Below are positions 1-7,556 of a DNA stretch of 64,000 nt, piece by piece. The translations under genes were made by a program, and so were the position numbers. Within the stretch, counting starts at the first letter, position 1. The number at the start of each line of letters is the position of its first letter. The DNA comes from Streptomyces sp. NBC_01198. Its GTDB lineage: Bacteria; Actinomycetota; Actinomycetes; Streptomycetales; Streptomycetaceae. The DNA is taken from positions 5,418,501 through 5,482,500 of the forward strand of contig NZ_CP108568.1 of NCBI RefSeq assembly GCF_036010485.1, given 5' to 3'. The notes under the pieces are model-generated. The model was given only the letters and a program-made list of their open reading frames with translations. It ran no database searches and had not been told where the DNA came from.

Positions 1-362
1 ACGCCTGGTTCGCCCAGGAGATACTGCGCAACGGCGGCCGGATCGAGGCGGTCCTGCCGGCGGAGGAGTACCGCGAGAGCCTCCCCGGCTCCCACCACCC
101 GCTGTACGACGACCTGGTGCGCAGGTCCTCGCAGGTGCACACCACCGGGCTGATACAGCCGGGCCCCGAGGCGTACCAGATCGGGAACGAGATCATGATG
201 GGCCTGGTGGACATCCTGGTGGCCGTCTGGGACGGCCGGCCCGCCCGGGGCTACGGCGGCACCGCCGACGCCGTCTCGTACGCCCACAGGACCGGTCTGC
301 CGGTCCGGGTGATCTGGCCCCAGGGCGCCGCCCGCGACGCCACGTCGGCGGGCAGGCCGTAG
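1..362 (+). CDS. C-terminal part of a Rossmann/SLOG-like protein (5' end outside window)
   Basis: The frame is open from the first base, so the start lies upstream of the window; about 119 residues remain and the stop is at 360-362. The visible part has alternating hydrophobic strands and small-residue turns (IMMGLVDILVAVWDG, then GGTADAVSYAHRTGLPV) of the kind seen in SLOG/LOG-like nucleotide-sensing Rossmann proteins, where a Gly-Gly-Thr turn sits before the last helix. No catalytic motif can be assigned from this fragment. It converges on tRNA-His with a shared hairpin between them. Function is unknown; the SLOG resemblance is inference from the motif pattern only. Confidence 0.6.
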   Translation, partial: AWFAQEILRNGGRIEAVLPAEEYRESLPGSHHPLYDDLVRRSSQVHTTGLIQPGPEAYQIGNEIMMGLVDILVAVWDGRPARGYGGTADAVSYAHRTGLPVRVIWPQGAARDATSAGRP

Positions 363-431
363 GCCCCCCGGCGCCGCCTGCGGGCGGCGCCGCCCGCACG
401 GACGCACGCCCGCACGGACGCCGGGAACGAC

Positions 432-471
432 AGAGGACGTCCACCCGCGTTGCCGCGGCCGGACGTCCTCT
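432..471. terminator. Bidirectional hairpin terminator
   Basis: A perfect 11-bp inverted repeat, AGAGGACGTCC / GGACGTCCTCT, with an 18-nt loop. It sits between the end of the upstream plus-strand gene (362) and the 3' end of tRNA-His on the minus strand (480), so it can end transcripts from both sides. There is no real T tract, as is usual in Streptomyces. Confidence 0.7.
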
Positions 472-479
472 TATCGGAG

Positions 480-553
480 GGTGAGTGACGGGACTCGAAC
501 CCGCGGCATCCTGGACCACAACCAGGTGCTCTACCAGCTGAGCTACACCCACC
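480..553 (-). tRNA. tRNA-His (GTG anticodon)
   Basis: Read on the minus strand, the acceptor stem GTGGGTG pairs with CACTCAC, with one G-U pair. The extra G(-1) expected of tRNA-His faces discriminator C73. The D arm GCTCAGCTGGTAGAGC, the anticodon loop TTGTGGT (anticodon GTG) and the T arm containing GGTTCGAGTCC are all present. CCA is not encoded. Confidence 0.95.
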
Positions 554-671
554 ATGAGCGGCGCTGTCCCGGCTTTTTCCGCTGGGGTGGCGCCGCCTCG
601 AAAAGTGTACAGGGTGGCGGGGGGTGGTCGCGCCCCGCTTTACCGCGGGCCGGGCGCGTGGCGTCCGGTGG

Positions 672-1289
672 TCAGTGGGCGGCCGGCGGGTCGGCCTGGA
701 CGACGTGCCGGGCGGCGATCGCGCGGGCCGTGTCGCTGTCGGGGCCCGGCTGCGGGACGAAGACCGCCTCGCGGTAGTAGCGCAGCTCCGCGATGGACTC
801 GCGGATGTCGGCCAGCGCCCGGTGGTTGCCGTTCTTGTCCGGGCTGTTGAAGTAGGCCCGCGGATACCAGCGCCTGGCCAGCTCCTTGATCGAGGAGACG
901 TCCACGATGCGGTAGTGCAGGTGCTGTTCCAGGGTGGGCATGTCGCGGGCCAGGAAGCCGCGGTCGGTGGACACCGAATTCCCGCACAGCGGCGCCTTGC
1001 GCGGCTCGGCGACCTGCGAGCGTACGTAGTCGAGCACCACCTGCTCGGCCTCCGCGAGCGAGACCCCGCCGGCCAGCTCGTCCAGCAGGCCGGACGCGGT
1101 GTGCATGGTGCGGACCACGTCCGGCATGGTGTCGAGCGCCTCGGCGGGCGGGCGGATCACGATGTCCACCCCCTCCCCGAGCACGTTCAGCTCCGAGTCG
1201 GTGACCAGGGCCGCCACTTCGATCAGCGCGTCGTGCGCCAGCGACAGGCCCGTCATCTCACAGTCGATCCACACCATCCGGTCGTTCAT
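672..1289 (-). CDS. orn: Oligoribonuclease Orn
   Basis: A 3'-to-5' exoribonuclease of the DEDDh family that degrades 2-5-nt RNAs (nanoRNA, and pGpG from c-di-GMP turnover) in the cytoplasm. About 205 aa, the usual length. The DEDDh residues are visible: WIDCEMTGL (Exo I, residues 6-14), a central STDRGFLARDMP segment (Exo II) and NHRALADIRESI (Exo III). The ATG at 1289 is chosen because the protein then begins MNDRMVWID, as orthologues do, and AGGG lies 8 nt upstream. A GTG three codons earlier (1298) would instead overlap the adpA stop as GTGA. It lies directly downstream of adpA, 5 nt apart and so probably cotranscribed, the arrangement I recall from other Streptomyces. S. coelicolor ornA is reported to affect development. 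Confidence 0.95.
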   Translation of the reverse strand: MNDRMVWIDCEMTGLSLAHDALIEVAALVTDSELNVLGEGVDIVIRPPAEALDTMPDVVRTMHTASGLLDELAGGVSLAEAEQVVLDYVRSQVAEPRKAPLCGNSVSTDRGFLARDMPTLEQHLHYRIVDVSSIKELARRWYPRAYFNSPDKNGNHRALADIRESIAELRYYREAVFVPQPGPDSDTARAIAARHVVQADPPAAH

Positions 1290-1294
1290 GCGTC

Positions 1295-2614
1295 TCACCC
1301 TACGGGGCGATCACGTGGTGCCGGCAGCGCGGCGCCCAGACCGCGTCCGGCGCGCAGCCTGCTGCGCGGCGGCCCGTCCGCGGGATCGCCCCGGCCCGGC
1401 TGGTCCGGGACCCGGGCGGCGAAGGTGTCGCTCTCCGGTTTGCCGGGTGCCGCGAGGACCTGGGAGACCGGCCCGTGGCCGGCGGCGGGCAGGCCGGAAC
1501 CGCGGCGGAGCGCCGCCAGGTCCGGCGGCACCGGGGCCCGGTCCTGCTCGTCCTGCGGCCTGCGGGCCCGGTAGGCGGCCCGGTAGGACGCCGGGGAGGA
1601 GCCGAGCTGCCGCCGGAAGTGGCCGCGCAGCGCGACCGGGGAGCGGAAGCCGCAGCGGCCCGCGACCTCGTCCACCGAGTAGTCCGACGTCTCCAGCAGC
1701 CGCTGCGCCTGCAGCACCCGCTGGGTGATCAGCCACTGCAGGGGCGCGCTGCCGGTCAGCGACCTGAACCGGCGGTCGAAGGTCCGCCGGCTCATGTAGG
1801 CGCGGGCGGCCAGCGCCTCGACGTCGAACTGCTCGTGCAGGTGCTCCAGCGCCCAGGCGACGACCTCGGCCAGCGGGTCGGCGCCGATCTCCTCGGGTAA
1901 AGACCGGTCGAGGTGCCGCTGCCCGGTCTGCCAGTCGGCCCGCCGCGGCGGTACGACCAGCCTGCGGGCCAGCGCGGCCGCGGCCTCGCCGCCGTGGTCG
2001 GTGCGCACCACGTGCAGGCACAGGTCGATCCCGGCCGCGGTGCCCGCGGAGGTCAGCACGTCGCCGTCGTCGACGAACAGCTCTCTGGGGTCCACATGGA
2101 CCGAGGGGTAGCGCTTGGCGAGCGTGGGCGCGTACATCCAGTGCGTGGTGGCCGGCCGGCCGTCCAGCAGGCCGGCCGCGGCCAGGACGAAGGCCCCGGT
2201 GCACAGCCCGATGATCCTGGCGCCCTCCTCGTGGGCCCTGCGGATCGACTCCAGCGCCTCCGGCGGCGGCGCCTGGGAGATCGACCGCCAGGTCGGCACC
2301 ACGACCGTGCCGGCCCGGGAGAGCGCTTCCAGGCCGTAGGGGGCGGTGAGTTCCAGGCCGCCGGTGGTGCGCAGCGGACCGTCCTCGCCGGCGCAGACCA
2401 GCAGCCGGTAGCGGGGCACCCCCGCGTCCTGGCGGTCTATGCCGAAGACGGACAGCGGTATGGAGCTCTCGAAGATCGGGCCACCGCTGAAGAGCAGCAC
2501 GGCGACCACTTCGGGTCGCCGACGCGCGGAAAGCTTACGAATGGCGCGAGGTGATGCCGATGCTGCTTGCGACGGACTCTCCGTCGCCGTACCGGAACCG
2601 GACTCCTGGCTCAT
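1295..2614 (-). CDS. adpA: AdpA, AraC-family central developmental regulator
   Basis: A transcription factor that activates morphological differentiation and secondary metabolism genes. About 439 aa: an N-terminal DJ-1/PfpI-like dimerisation domain (VAVLLFSGGPIFESSIPLSV near residue 45, GLCTGAFVLAAAGLLDG near 140) followed by two AraC helix-turn-helix motifs (VEALAARAYMSRRTFDRRF and the YSVDEVAGRCGF segment) and a low-complexity tail. The linker between the domains carries one TTA codon (1898-1900), the hallmark that makes AdpA dependent on the bldA tRNA. The ATG at 2614 is preferred: it follows a GAGGGGGG Shine-Dalgarno run at about 10 nt and gives MSQESG, whereas the in-frame extension to 2899 runs through low-GC leader DNA with a hairpin. 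The tail is longer than the roughly 400-aa homologues I remember. Orn follows. Confidence 0.96.
   Translation of the reverse strand: MSQESGSGTATESPSQAASASPRAIRKLSARRRPEVVAVLLFSGGPIFESSIPLSVFGIDRQDAGVPRYRLLVCAGEDGPLRTTGGLELTAPYGLEALSRAGTVVVPTWRSISQAPPPEALESIRRAHEEGARIIGLCTGAFVLAAAGLLDGRPATTHWMYAPTLAKRYPSVHVDPRELFVDDGDVLTSAGTAAGIDLCLHVVRTDHGGEAAAALARRLVVPPRRADWQTGQRHLDRSLPEEIGADPLAEVVAWALEHLHEQFDVEALAARAYMSRRTFDRRFRSLTGSAPLQWLITQRVLQAQRLLETSDYSVDEVAGRCGFRSPVALRGHFRRQLGSSPASYRAAYRARRPQDEQDRAPVPPDLAALRRGSGLPAAGHGPVSQVLAAPGKPESDTFAARVPDQPGRGDPADGPPRSRLRAGRGLGAALPAPRDRPVG
1898..1900 (-). promoter_or_regulatory. TTA codon in adpA (bldA-dependent translation)
   Basis: On the minus strand the adpA frame reads CGG TCT TTA CCC GAG GAG (Arg-Ser-Leu-Pro-Glu-Glu). 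TTA is read only by the bldA leucyl-tRNA, and its place in the interdomain linker matches the conserved site known in Streptomyces adpA genes. Confidence 0.93.
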
Positions 2615-3386
2615 GGAGCTCAAGCCCCCCTCGAATCGACGCGTCGTCACCTCGGTCCTGCACGTTCCCCCCGCGAGGCCACCCATGATCAAATCTACTG
2701 TGTCAGGTGGGGCGCCAGTGACACCTTCGGCACCTGACGCTAAGTCGACAAGACAACGTGGCGTAAAGCATTCGATCACGAAGCGTTTCACTCGTGGAGC
2801 CAGGAGGGAAGTACGCCTCCCGTCACTTCGGCCACGCAGCGCGTCATCCGCGACACGCCGCATCGTAGAACCGCAGGTGGCAGAGGTGTTAGCGAGCACG
2901 AATCCGAACCGGGGCGCAGGGCTGAGAAGTTGGCCGAAAAACGCCGTTCAGGAGCCGCATGCGCGTAAAAGGCGCCGGGGGGTGCGCCCCGCAGCCGTAC
3001 GGGAGTCGGGCGGTGACCCTGCCGAATGGTTCATTCCAGCGGATAATGCGTGGCCGGAGCGGGTAAGACCCCCGACAGGGCGCACGGTCGCCCGCGGGTG
3101 ATCCGATGCGCCCCCGGGATGCTCCGGTGCGCCGCGGCGTGCAGCCGGTTGGCGGGATGGCGTTGCGCTCTCGGCGCCGCTCCGGCATTCTCCTGGGAAC
3201 TCGGGGTACGCGCCCTGTGAAGTCACCGTCACATCTGTGCAGGCTGACTTTGCAGCCGTACTCTGGAGAGAGTGGGGCGGGAAGTGGCGAACTGGCCTAA
3301 AACGGCCGATTTGACGGCCCGCCCCGCACGCACTGTCCTGTCCGCTGCCCGGCGCGTCAGCGCCGCCCTTGCCGAGAATCCGCATC
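2615..3386. other. Long divergent intergenic region between adpA and usp
   Basis: 772 bp with no convincing gene. GC falls noticeably between about 2690 and 2960. It must hold the adpA promoter(s) with a long untranslated leader, as in other streptomycetes, and the usp promoter. Visible structures are the strong inverted repeat at 2702-2738 and a short one, GAATG-GTT-CATTC, at 3023-3035. I could not assign -10/-35 boxes or AdpA sites (TGGCSNGWWY) with confidence. Confidence 0.6.
2702..2738 (-). promoter_or_regulatory. Inverted repeat in the adpA leader
   Basis: GTCAGGTG and CACCTGAC form a perfect 8-bp inverted repeat separated by 21 nt, 88-124 bp upstream of the adpA start. The loop contains GGCGCC, which can pair alternatively with the GGTGCC next to the left arm on the transcribed strand, so two exclusive RNA folds are possible. 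It could be a protein operator or an mRNA structure; the sequence does not decide. Confidence 0.45.
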
Positions 3387-3908
3387 ATGGCCGGTCATGA
3401 CTTCCCCGAGCCCGCCGACCGCAGGCCGCTCGCCGAATCGGCGGCACTGCCCGAGCAGACTCCAGCCCTGAGCCACGCCTGTGATCCCGCCTTCCGGCAC
3501 GGCGTCGTGGTGGGCTTCGACGGTTCCGTCTCCAGCGAACGGGCGCTCTCCTACGCCATCGGCATGGCCCGCAGGACGCATTCCGCGCTGATCATCGTGC
3601 ATGTCGCCAACCGCCTGCCGGCCACCGTCTGGGCGGGCTGCGAGCCGCCGGTCTTCGTCGACGTCCCCGACCACCGCACCGAGGTGCTCGGGCTCGAACT
3701 GGCCTGCGCCGACCACCTGGCCGAGATCTCCTGGGTGCTGGTCGAGCGCGGCGGCGACATCTGCCACGAGTTGGAGGAGGTCGGCCGGGAGTACGAAGCC
3801 GACGCCATCGTGGTCGGCGGCACGCACGGACTGGCCGGGCGGATCTTCGGCTCGGTCGCCGGACGGCTCGCCCGCCGGGCGCAGCGGCCGGTGGTGGTCA
3901 TCCCGTAG
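3387..3908 (+). CDS. Universal stress protein (UspA family)
   Basis: A single-domain Usp of about 173 aa. The N-terminal strand VVVGFDGSVSSERAL carries the nucleotide-facing Asp, and the C-terminal G-2x-G-9x-G(S) ATP-binding loop is seen in GGTHGLAGRIFGSVAGRL, followed by the closing strand PVVVIP. It is therefore the ATP-binding class. Such proteins are small cytoplasmic stress or dormancy factors without a known enzymatic reaction. The ATG at 3387 (MAGHDFPEP) is favoured over 3369 because the extra residues are not family-like. It converges with glmS across a strong hairpin. The physiological trigger cannot be read from the sequence. Confidence 0.85.
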   Translation: MAGHDFPEPADRRPLAESAALPEQTPALSHACDPAFRHGVVVGFDGSVSSERALSYAIGMARRTHSALIIVHVANRLPATVWAGCEPPVFVDVPDHRTEVLGLELACADHLAEISWVLVERGGDICHELEEVGREYEADAIVVGGTHGLAGRIFGSVAGRLARRAQRPVVVIP

Positions 3909-3919
3909 GACGAACGTAT

Positions 3920-3953
3920 GAGTGGGGGCCGGTCGGTCGACCGGCCCCCACTC
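3920..3953. terminator. Bidirectional terminator between usp and glmS
   Basis: A perfect 15-bp inverted repeat, GAGTGGGGGCCGGTC / GACCGGCCCCCACTC, with a GGTC loop; three further pairs (one G-U) extend it. It lies 12 nt after the usp stop and 22 nt after the glmS stop, exactly between convergent genes. Confidence 0.9.
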
Positions 3954-3974
3954 GTATGCCTGCATGCCGTACGG

Positions 3975-5789
3975 CTACTCCACCGTGACGGACTTCGCCA
4001 GGTTGCGCGGCTTGTCGATGTCCCGGCCGAGGGCCAGCGCGGTGTGGTAGGCGAAGAGCTGGAGCGGGATGCCCATCAGGATCGGGTCGAGCTCCGCCTC
4101 GTTCTTCGGCACCACGATGGTGTGGTCGGCCTTCTCCTGCTCCTGGTGCGCGACCGCGAGGATCCGGCCGCTGCGGGCCTTGATCTCCTCAAGCGCCGCG
4201 CGGTTCTTCTCCAGCAGGTCGTCGTCGGGGACGATCGCGACGGTCGGCATCGACGGGTCGATCAGCGCCAGCGGACCGTGCTTGAGCTCGGAGGCCGGAT
4301 AGGCCTCGGCGTGGATGTAGCTGACCTCCTTGAGCTTCAGCGACGCCTCGCGGGCCACCGGGTAGCCGCGGACCCGGCCGATGAAGAGCATCGAGCGGGC
4401 GTCGGCGTAGGCCTTCGCCAGCTGCTTGATCTCCGGCTCGGTCTTCAGGATCTCCTCGATCTGGGCCGGCAGCCTGCGCAGCCCCTCGATGATCCGCTTG
4501 CCGTCGGTGACCGACAGGTCCCGCACCCGTCCCAGGTGCAGTGCCAGCAGCGCGAAGGCCACCACGGTGTTGGTGAAGCACTTGGTGGACACCACGCACA
4601 CCTCGGGCCCGGCGTGCACGTAGGTGCCGCCGTCCGCCTCCCGGGCGATCGCGGACCCCACGACATTGACCACGCCCAGCACCCGGGCGCCCTTGCGCTT
4701 CAGCTCCTGGACGGCGGCCAGCACGTCGTAGGTCTCGCCGGACTGCGACACGGCGACGTAGAGGGTGTCGGGGTCCACCACCGGGTTGCGGTAGCGGAAC
4801 TCCGAGGCCGGCTCGGCGTCGGCGGGGATCCTGGCCAGCTCCTCGATCAGCCCGGCGCCGATCTGGCCGGCGTGGTAGCTGGTGCCGCAGCCCAGGATCT
4901 TGATCCGGCGCACGCTCCGCGCCTCGCGCGCGTCCAGATTCAGCCCGCCCAGGTGCACCGTGGCGAAGCGGTCGTCGATCCGGCCGCGCAGCACCCGGTC
5001 CACCGCCTCGGCCTGCTCGAAGATCTCCTTGTGCATGTACGTGTCATGGCCGCCCATGTCGTACGACTCGGCCTCCCACTCCACCGTGGTCGGCGTCGCC
5101 GTGGTCTGCGAGCCCTCGGTGGTGTAGGTGCGGAAGTCGTCGGCCTTCAGGGTGGCCATCTCGCCGTCCCCGAGGGTGACGACCTGGCGGGTGTGGGCGA
5201 CCAGCGCGGCGACGTCGGAGGCGACGAACATCTCCTTCTCGCCGATGCCCAGCACCACCGGGGAGCCGTTGCGGGCGACCACGATCCGGCCGGGGAAGTC
5301 CTGGTGCAGCACCGCGAGGCCGTAGGTGCCCTCGACCGACCGCAGCGCCTCGCTGACCTTCTTCTCCAGCGTCTCGGCGGCGGACCGTGCGATCAGGTGG
5401 GCCAGCACCTCGGTGTCGGTCTCCGAGACGAAGACGATGCCCTCGGCGGACAGCCGGGCGCGCAACTCGGAGGCGTTGTCGATGATCCCGTTGTGGACGA
5501 CCGCGACCTTCTCGTCGGCGTCCAGGTGGGGGTGCGCGTTGATGTCGCTGGGCGCGCCATGGGTGGCCCAGCGGGTGTGGGCGATGCCGGTGGTGCCGGA
5601 GAAGCGCTTCGGGATGCGCGACTCCAGCTCGCGCACCCGGCCCTTGGCCTTGACCGTGCGCAGCTCGCTCGATTTACCGGTGATGACGACGCCGGCCGAG
5701 TCGTAACCGCGGTACTCCAGCCGCTGCAGCCCTTCGAGCAGCAGCGGTGCCACGTCGCGCTTGCCGATGTATCCGACGATTCCGCACAT
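3975..5789 (-). CDS. glmS: Glutamine-fructose-6-phosphate aminotransferase GlmS
   Basis: Makes glucosamine-6-phosphate from fructose-6-phosphate and glutamine, the first step toward UDP-GlcNAc and peptidoglycan. 604 aa, full length. The protein opens MCGIVGYIG, so Cys is exposed at position 1 as the glutaminase nucleophile after Met removal. HTRWATHGAPSDINAHPH and HNGIIDN follow in the class II glutaminase domain. Two SIS domains begin near ILGCGTSYHAG and IGRVRGYPVAREASLKLKEV, and the protein ends PRNLAKSVTVE, the typical C-terminus. It is transcribed alone toward the usp terminator. The leader carries a purine-rich ribosome site (GGAGAGGGA) but no glmS ribozyme was seen. Many streptomycetes carry two glmS paralogues, so this may not be the only copy. 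Confidence 0.96.
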   Translation of the reverse strand: MCGIVGYIGKRDVAPLLLEGLQRLEYRGYDSAGVVITGKSSELRTVKAKGRVRELESRIPKRFSGTTGIAHTRWATHGAPSDINAHPHLDADEKVAVVHNGIIDNASELRARLSAEGIVFVSETDTEVLAHLIARSAAETLEKKVSEALRSVEGTYGLAVLHQDFPGRIVVARNGSPVVLGIGEKEMFVASDVAALVAHTRQVVTLGDGEMATLKADDFRTYTTEGSQTTATPTTVEWEAESYDMGGHDTYMHKEIFEQAEAVDRVLRGRIDDRFATVHLGGLNLDAREARSVRRIKILGCGTSYHAGQIGAGLIEELARIPADAEPASEFRYRNPVVDPDTLYVAVSQSGETYDVLAAVQELKRKGARVLGVVNVVGSAIAREADGGTYVHAGPEVCVVSTKCFTNTVVAFALLALHLGRVRDLSVTDGKRIIEGLRRLPAQIEEILKTEPEIKQLAKAYADARSMLFIGRVRGYPVAREASLKLKEVSYIHAEAYPASELKHGPLALIDPSMPTVAIVPDDDLLEKNRAALEEIKARSGRILAVAHQEQEKADHTIVVPKNEAELDPILMGIPLQLFAYHTALALGRDIDKPRNLAKSVTVE

Positions 5790-5879
5790 GTGCCGTCCGT
5801 CCCTCTCCGTCGTCCTCTGTGCCCTGGGTGACCGTAGGCCTGTGGTGTGCGTGCTCGCGCCGCCGGGGCGCGGGCACCT

Positions 5880-6155
5880 TCAGCCGTAGACGATGCGGCG
5901 GAGCTGGCGCTGGGAGAGCGCGGCGGGGGCCACCGCCCGGTGCGGCAGCTCCTCGCCGATCCGCTCGAAGATCTCCGCGTTGACCAGGCCTTTCGCCTGG
6001 AGTTCGCGGTGTCTGCGGCGGACGTACTCCTCGGTCGTCTCGTCGAAGTACGCCAGGACGTCCAGCACCACCCGGGACGCCTCGCCGCGGTGCAGCGGCG
6101 TGGTGCGCACCAGGTGATCGATCAGGTCTTCGTAGGAGGTCCGGCGTTCTTGCAC
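5880..6155 (-). CDS. Conserved actinobacterial protein of unknown function
   Basis: A small, charged, apparently all-helical protein of about 91 aa (VQERRTSYEDLIDHLVRT to RQLRRIVYG). It has no membrane segment, no signal peptide and no motif I can name. I place the start at GTG 6155: the sequence upstream of it in the same frame (to a TTG at 6236) includes a perfect hairpin and looks like a leader rather than protein. Neither start has a strong Shine-Dalgarno site. It lies upstream of glmS on the same strand, 90 nt away, and may be cotranscribed with it. The well-kept pattern of Arg/Glu helices suggests a real gene, but no function can be proposed. Confidence 0.6.
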   Translation of the reverse strand: MQERRTSYEDLIDHLVRTTPLHRGEASRVVLDVLAYFDETTEEYVRRRHRELQAKGLVNAEIFERIGEELPHRAVAPAALSQRQLRRIVYG

Positions 6156-6194
6156 CCGTTGATACTGGTGTGATGATCTTCGGTTTGCAAGAAT

Positions 6195-6214
6195 CCTGCC
6201 CGATTCCGGGCAGG
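6195..6214 (-). promoter_or_regulatory. Palindromic hairpin upstream of the small unknown gene
   Basis: CCTGCCCG and CGGGCAGG form a perfect 8-bp inverted repeat with a 4-nt loop, 40 bp upstream of the GTG start at 6155. It could be a regulator operator or a leader hairpin. Confidence 0.4.
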
Positions 6215-6320
6215 AAAGCAGGTCGAGAACGGCCAAAGGAGTGATTCCCGAGGCTTTACCTGGGGATTCGTTCGATCGGGGGTGCCCCCGGGTGGTAGGC
6301 GGACGGACGGCTGCGGAGCG

Positions 6321-6385
6321 GGTTGCCGGACATGGTTGCCGGACATGGTGGCCGGGTGTGGTGGCCGGGTGTGGTGGCCGGGGGA
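6321..6385. repeat. Five-copy 13-bp tandem repeat after acdH
   Basis: Five consecutive 13-mers: GGTTGCCGGACAT twice, GGTGGCCGGGTGT twice, then GGTGGCCGGGGGA. The array ends 2 bp before the acdH stop codon, in non-coding DNA, so it lies immediately in the 3' untranslated region of the catabolic operon. Confidence 0.85.
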
Positions 6386-6387
6386 GC

Positions 6388-7554
6388 TCAGCCGGTCAGC
6401 CCCAGCTCCCTGGCGATCAGCATCCGCTGCACCTCGCTCGTGCCCTCCCCGATCTCCAGGATCTTGGAGTCGCGCCACATCCGGGCCACCGGATACTCGT
6501 TCATGAACCCGTAGCCGCCGTGGATCTGGGTGGCCTCCCGCGCGTTGGTCACCGCGATCTCCGAGGAGTACAGCTTCGCCAGCGCCGCCTCCTTCTTGAA
6601 CGGCTCCCCGTGCGTCAGCCGGGAGGCCGCGTCCCGCCACGCCAGCCGAGCGGTGTACGCCCGCATCTCCATGTCGGCGATCTTGAACTGGATCGCCTGG
6701 TTGGCACCGATGGGCCGGCCGAACGCCTCCCTGGTCCGCGCGTACCGTACCGACTCGTCCACGCACCCCTGGGCCAGCCCGGTGGCCAGCGCCGAGATCG
6801 CGATCCGCCCCTCGTCCAGAATGCGCAGGAACTGCGCGTAGCCCCGGCCCTTCTCGCCGAGCAGATTCGCCGCCGGGACCCGGCAGTCGGTGAAGGACAG
6901 CTCCCGGGTGTCCGACGCGTTCCACCCGACCTTGCTGTACTTCTTCGACACCGTGAAGCCCGGCGTGCCCGACGGCACGATGATCGACGAGATCAGCGGG
7001 CGGCCCTCGTCGGTACGGCCGGTGACCGCCGTCACCGTGACCAGGCCGGTGATGTCGGTGCCCGAGTTGGTGATGAAGCACTTGGTCCCGTTGATCACCC
7101 ACTCGCCGGTCGCCTCGTCCAGCCGGGCCGTGGTGCGGGTGCCGCCCGCGTCGGAGCCGCAGTCCGGCTCCGTCAGGCCGAACGCCCCCAGCATCTCGCC
7201 CGAGCACAGCCGCGGCAGCCACTCCCGCTTCTGCTCCTCGGTGCCGAACCTGAAAACCGGCATCGCGCCCAGCGACACCCCGGCCTCCAGGGTGATCGCC
7301 ACCGAGGAGTCCACCCGGGCCAGCTCCTCCAGCACCAGGCACAGCGCGAAGTAGTCGCCGCCCATGCCGCCGTACTCCTCGGGGAACGGCAGCCCGAACA
7401 GCCCCATCCGCCCCATCTCCCGCACGATCTCGTACGGGAACTCCTCCTGCTCGTAGAACCCGCCGATCTTCGGCGCGATCACATCCTGGGCGAACTCCGC
7501 GACGGTGGCGCGCAGTTCCTCGTACTCCTCGGACAGACGGTGGTCGATCGGCAT
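6388..7554 (-). CDS. acdH: Short/branched-chain acyl-CoA dehydrogenase (AcdH)
   Basis: An FAD enzyme that introduces the alpha-beta double bond into acyl-CoA thioesters; 388 aa, typical. The acyl-CoA dehydrogenase signatures are present: GAFGLTEPDCGSDAG in the middle domain and the C-terminal IHGGYGFMNEYPVARMWRD. The short-chain-type catalytic base is the first Glu in GEGTSEVQR near residue 368. It is the last gene of an operon with carboxylase beta, carboxylase alpha and HMG-CoA lyase (2 nt after hmgL), which fits isovaleryl/branched-chain acyl-CoA oxidation. The S. coelicolor acdH gene in this context is known for branched-chain amino acid catabolism. Exact substrate (isovaleryl, isobutyryl or 2-methylbutyryl) is not decided here. 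Confidence 0.93.
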   Translation of the reverse strand: MPIDHRLSEEYEELRATVAEFAQDVIAPKIGGFYEQEEFPYEIVREMGRMGLFGLPFPEEYGGMGGDYFALCLVLEELARVDSSVAITLEAGVSLGAMPVFRFGTEEQKREWLPRLCSGEMLGAFGLTEPDCGSDAGGTRTTARLDEATGEWVINGTKCFITNSGTDITGLVTVTAVTGRTDEGRPLISSIIVPSGTPGFTVSKKYSKVGWNASDTRELSFTDCRVPAANLLGEKGRGYAQFLRILDEGRIAISALATGLAQGCVDESVRYARTREAFGRPIGANQAIQFKIADMEMRAYTARLAWRDAASRLTHGEPFKKEAALAKLYSSEIAVTNAREATQIHGGYGFMNEYPVARMWRDSKILEIGEGTSEVQRMLIARELGLTG

Positions 7555-7556
7555 GG

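Noticed and set aside
3311..3333. TTGACG as -35 of usp
   Set aside because: The 17-bp-spaced -10 would be TGTCCT, a poor match; not reported as a promoter.
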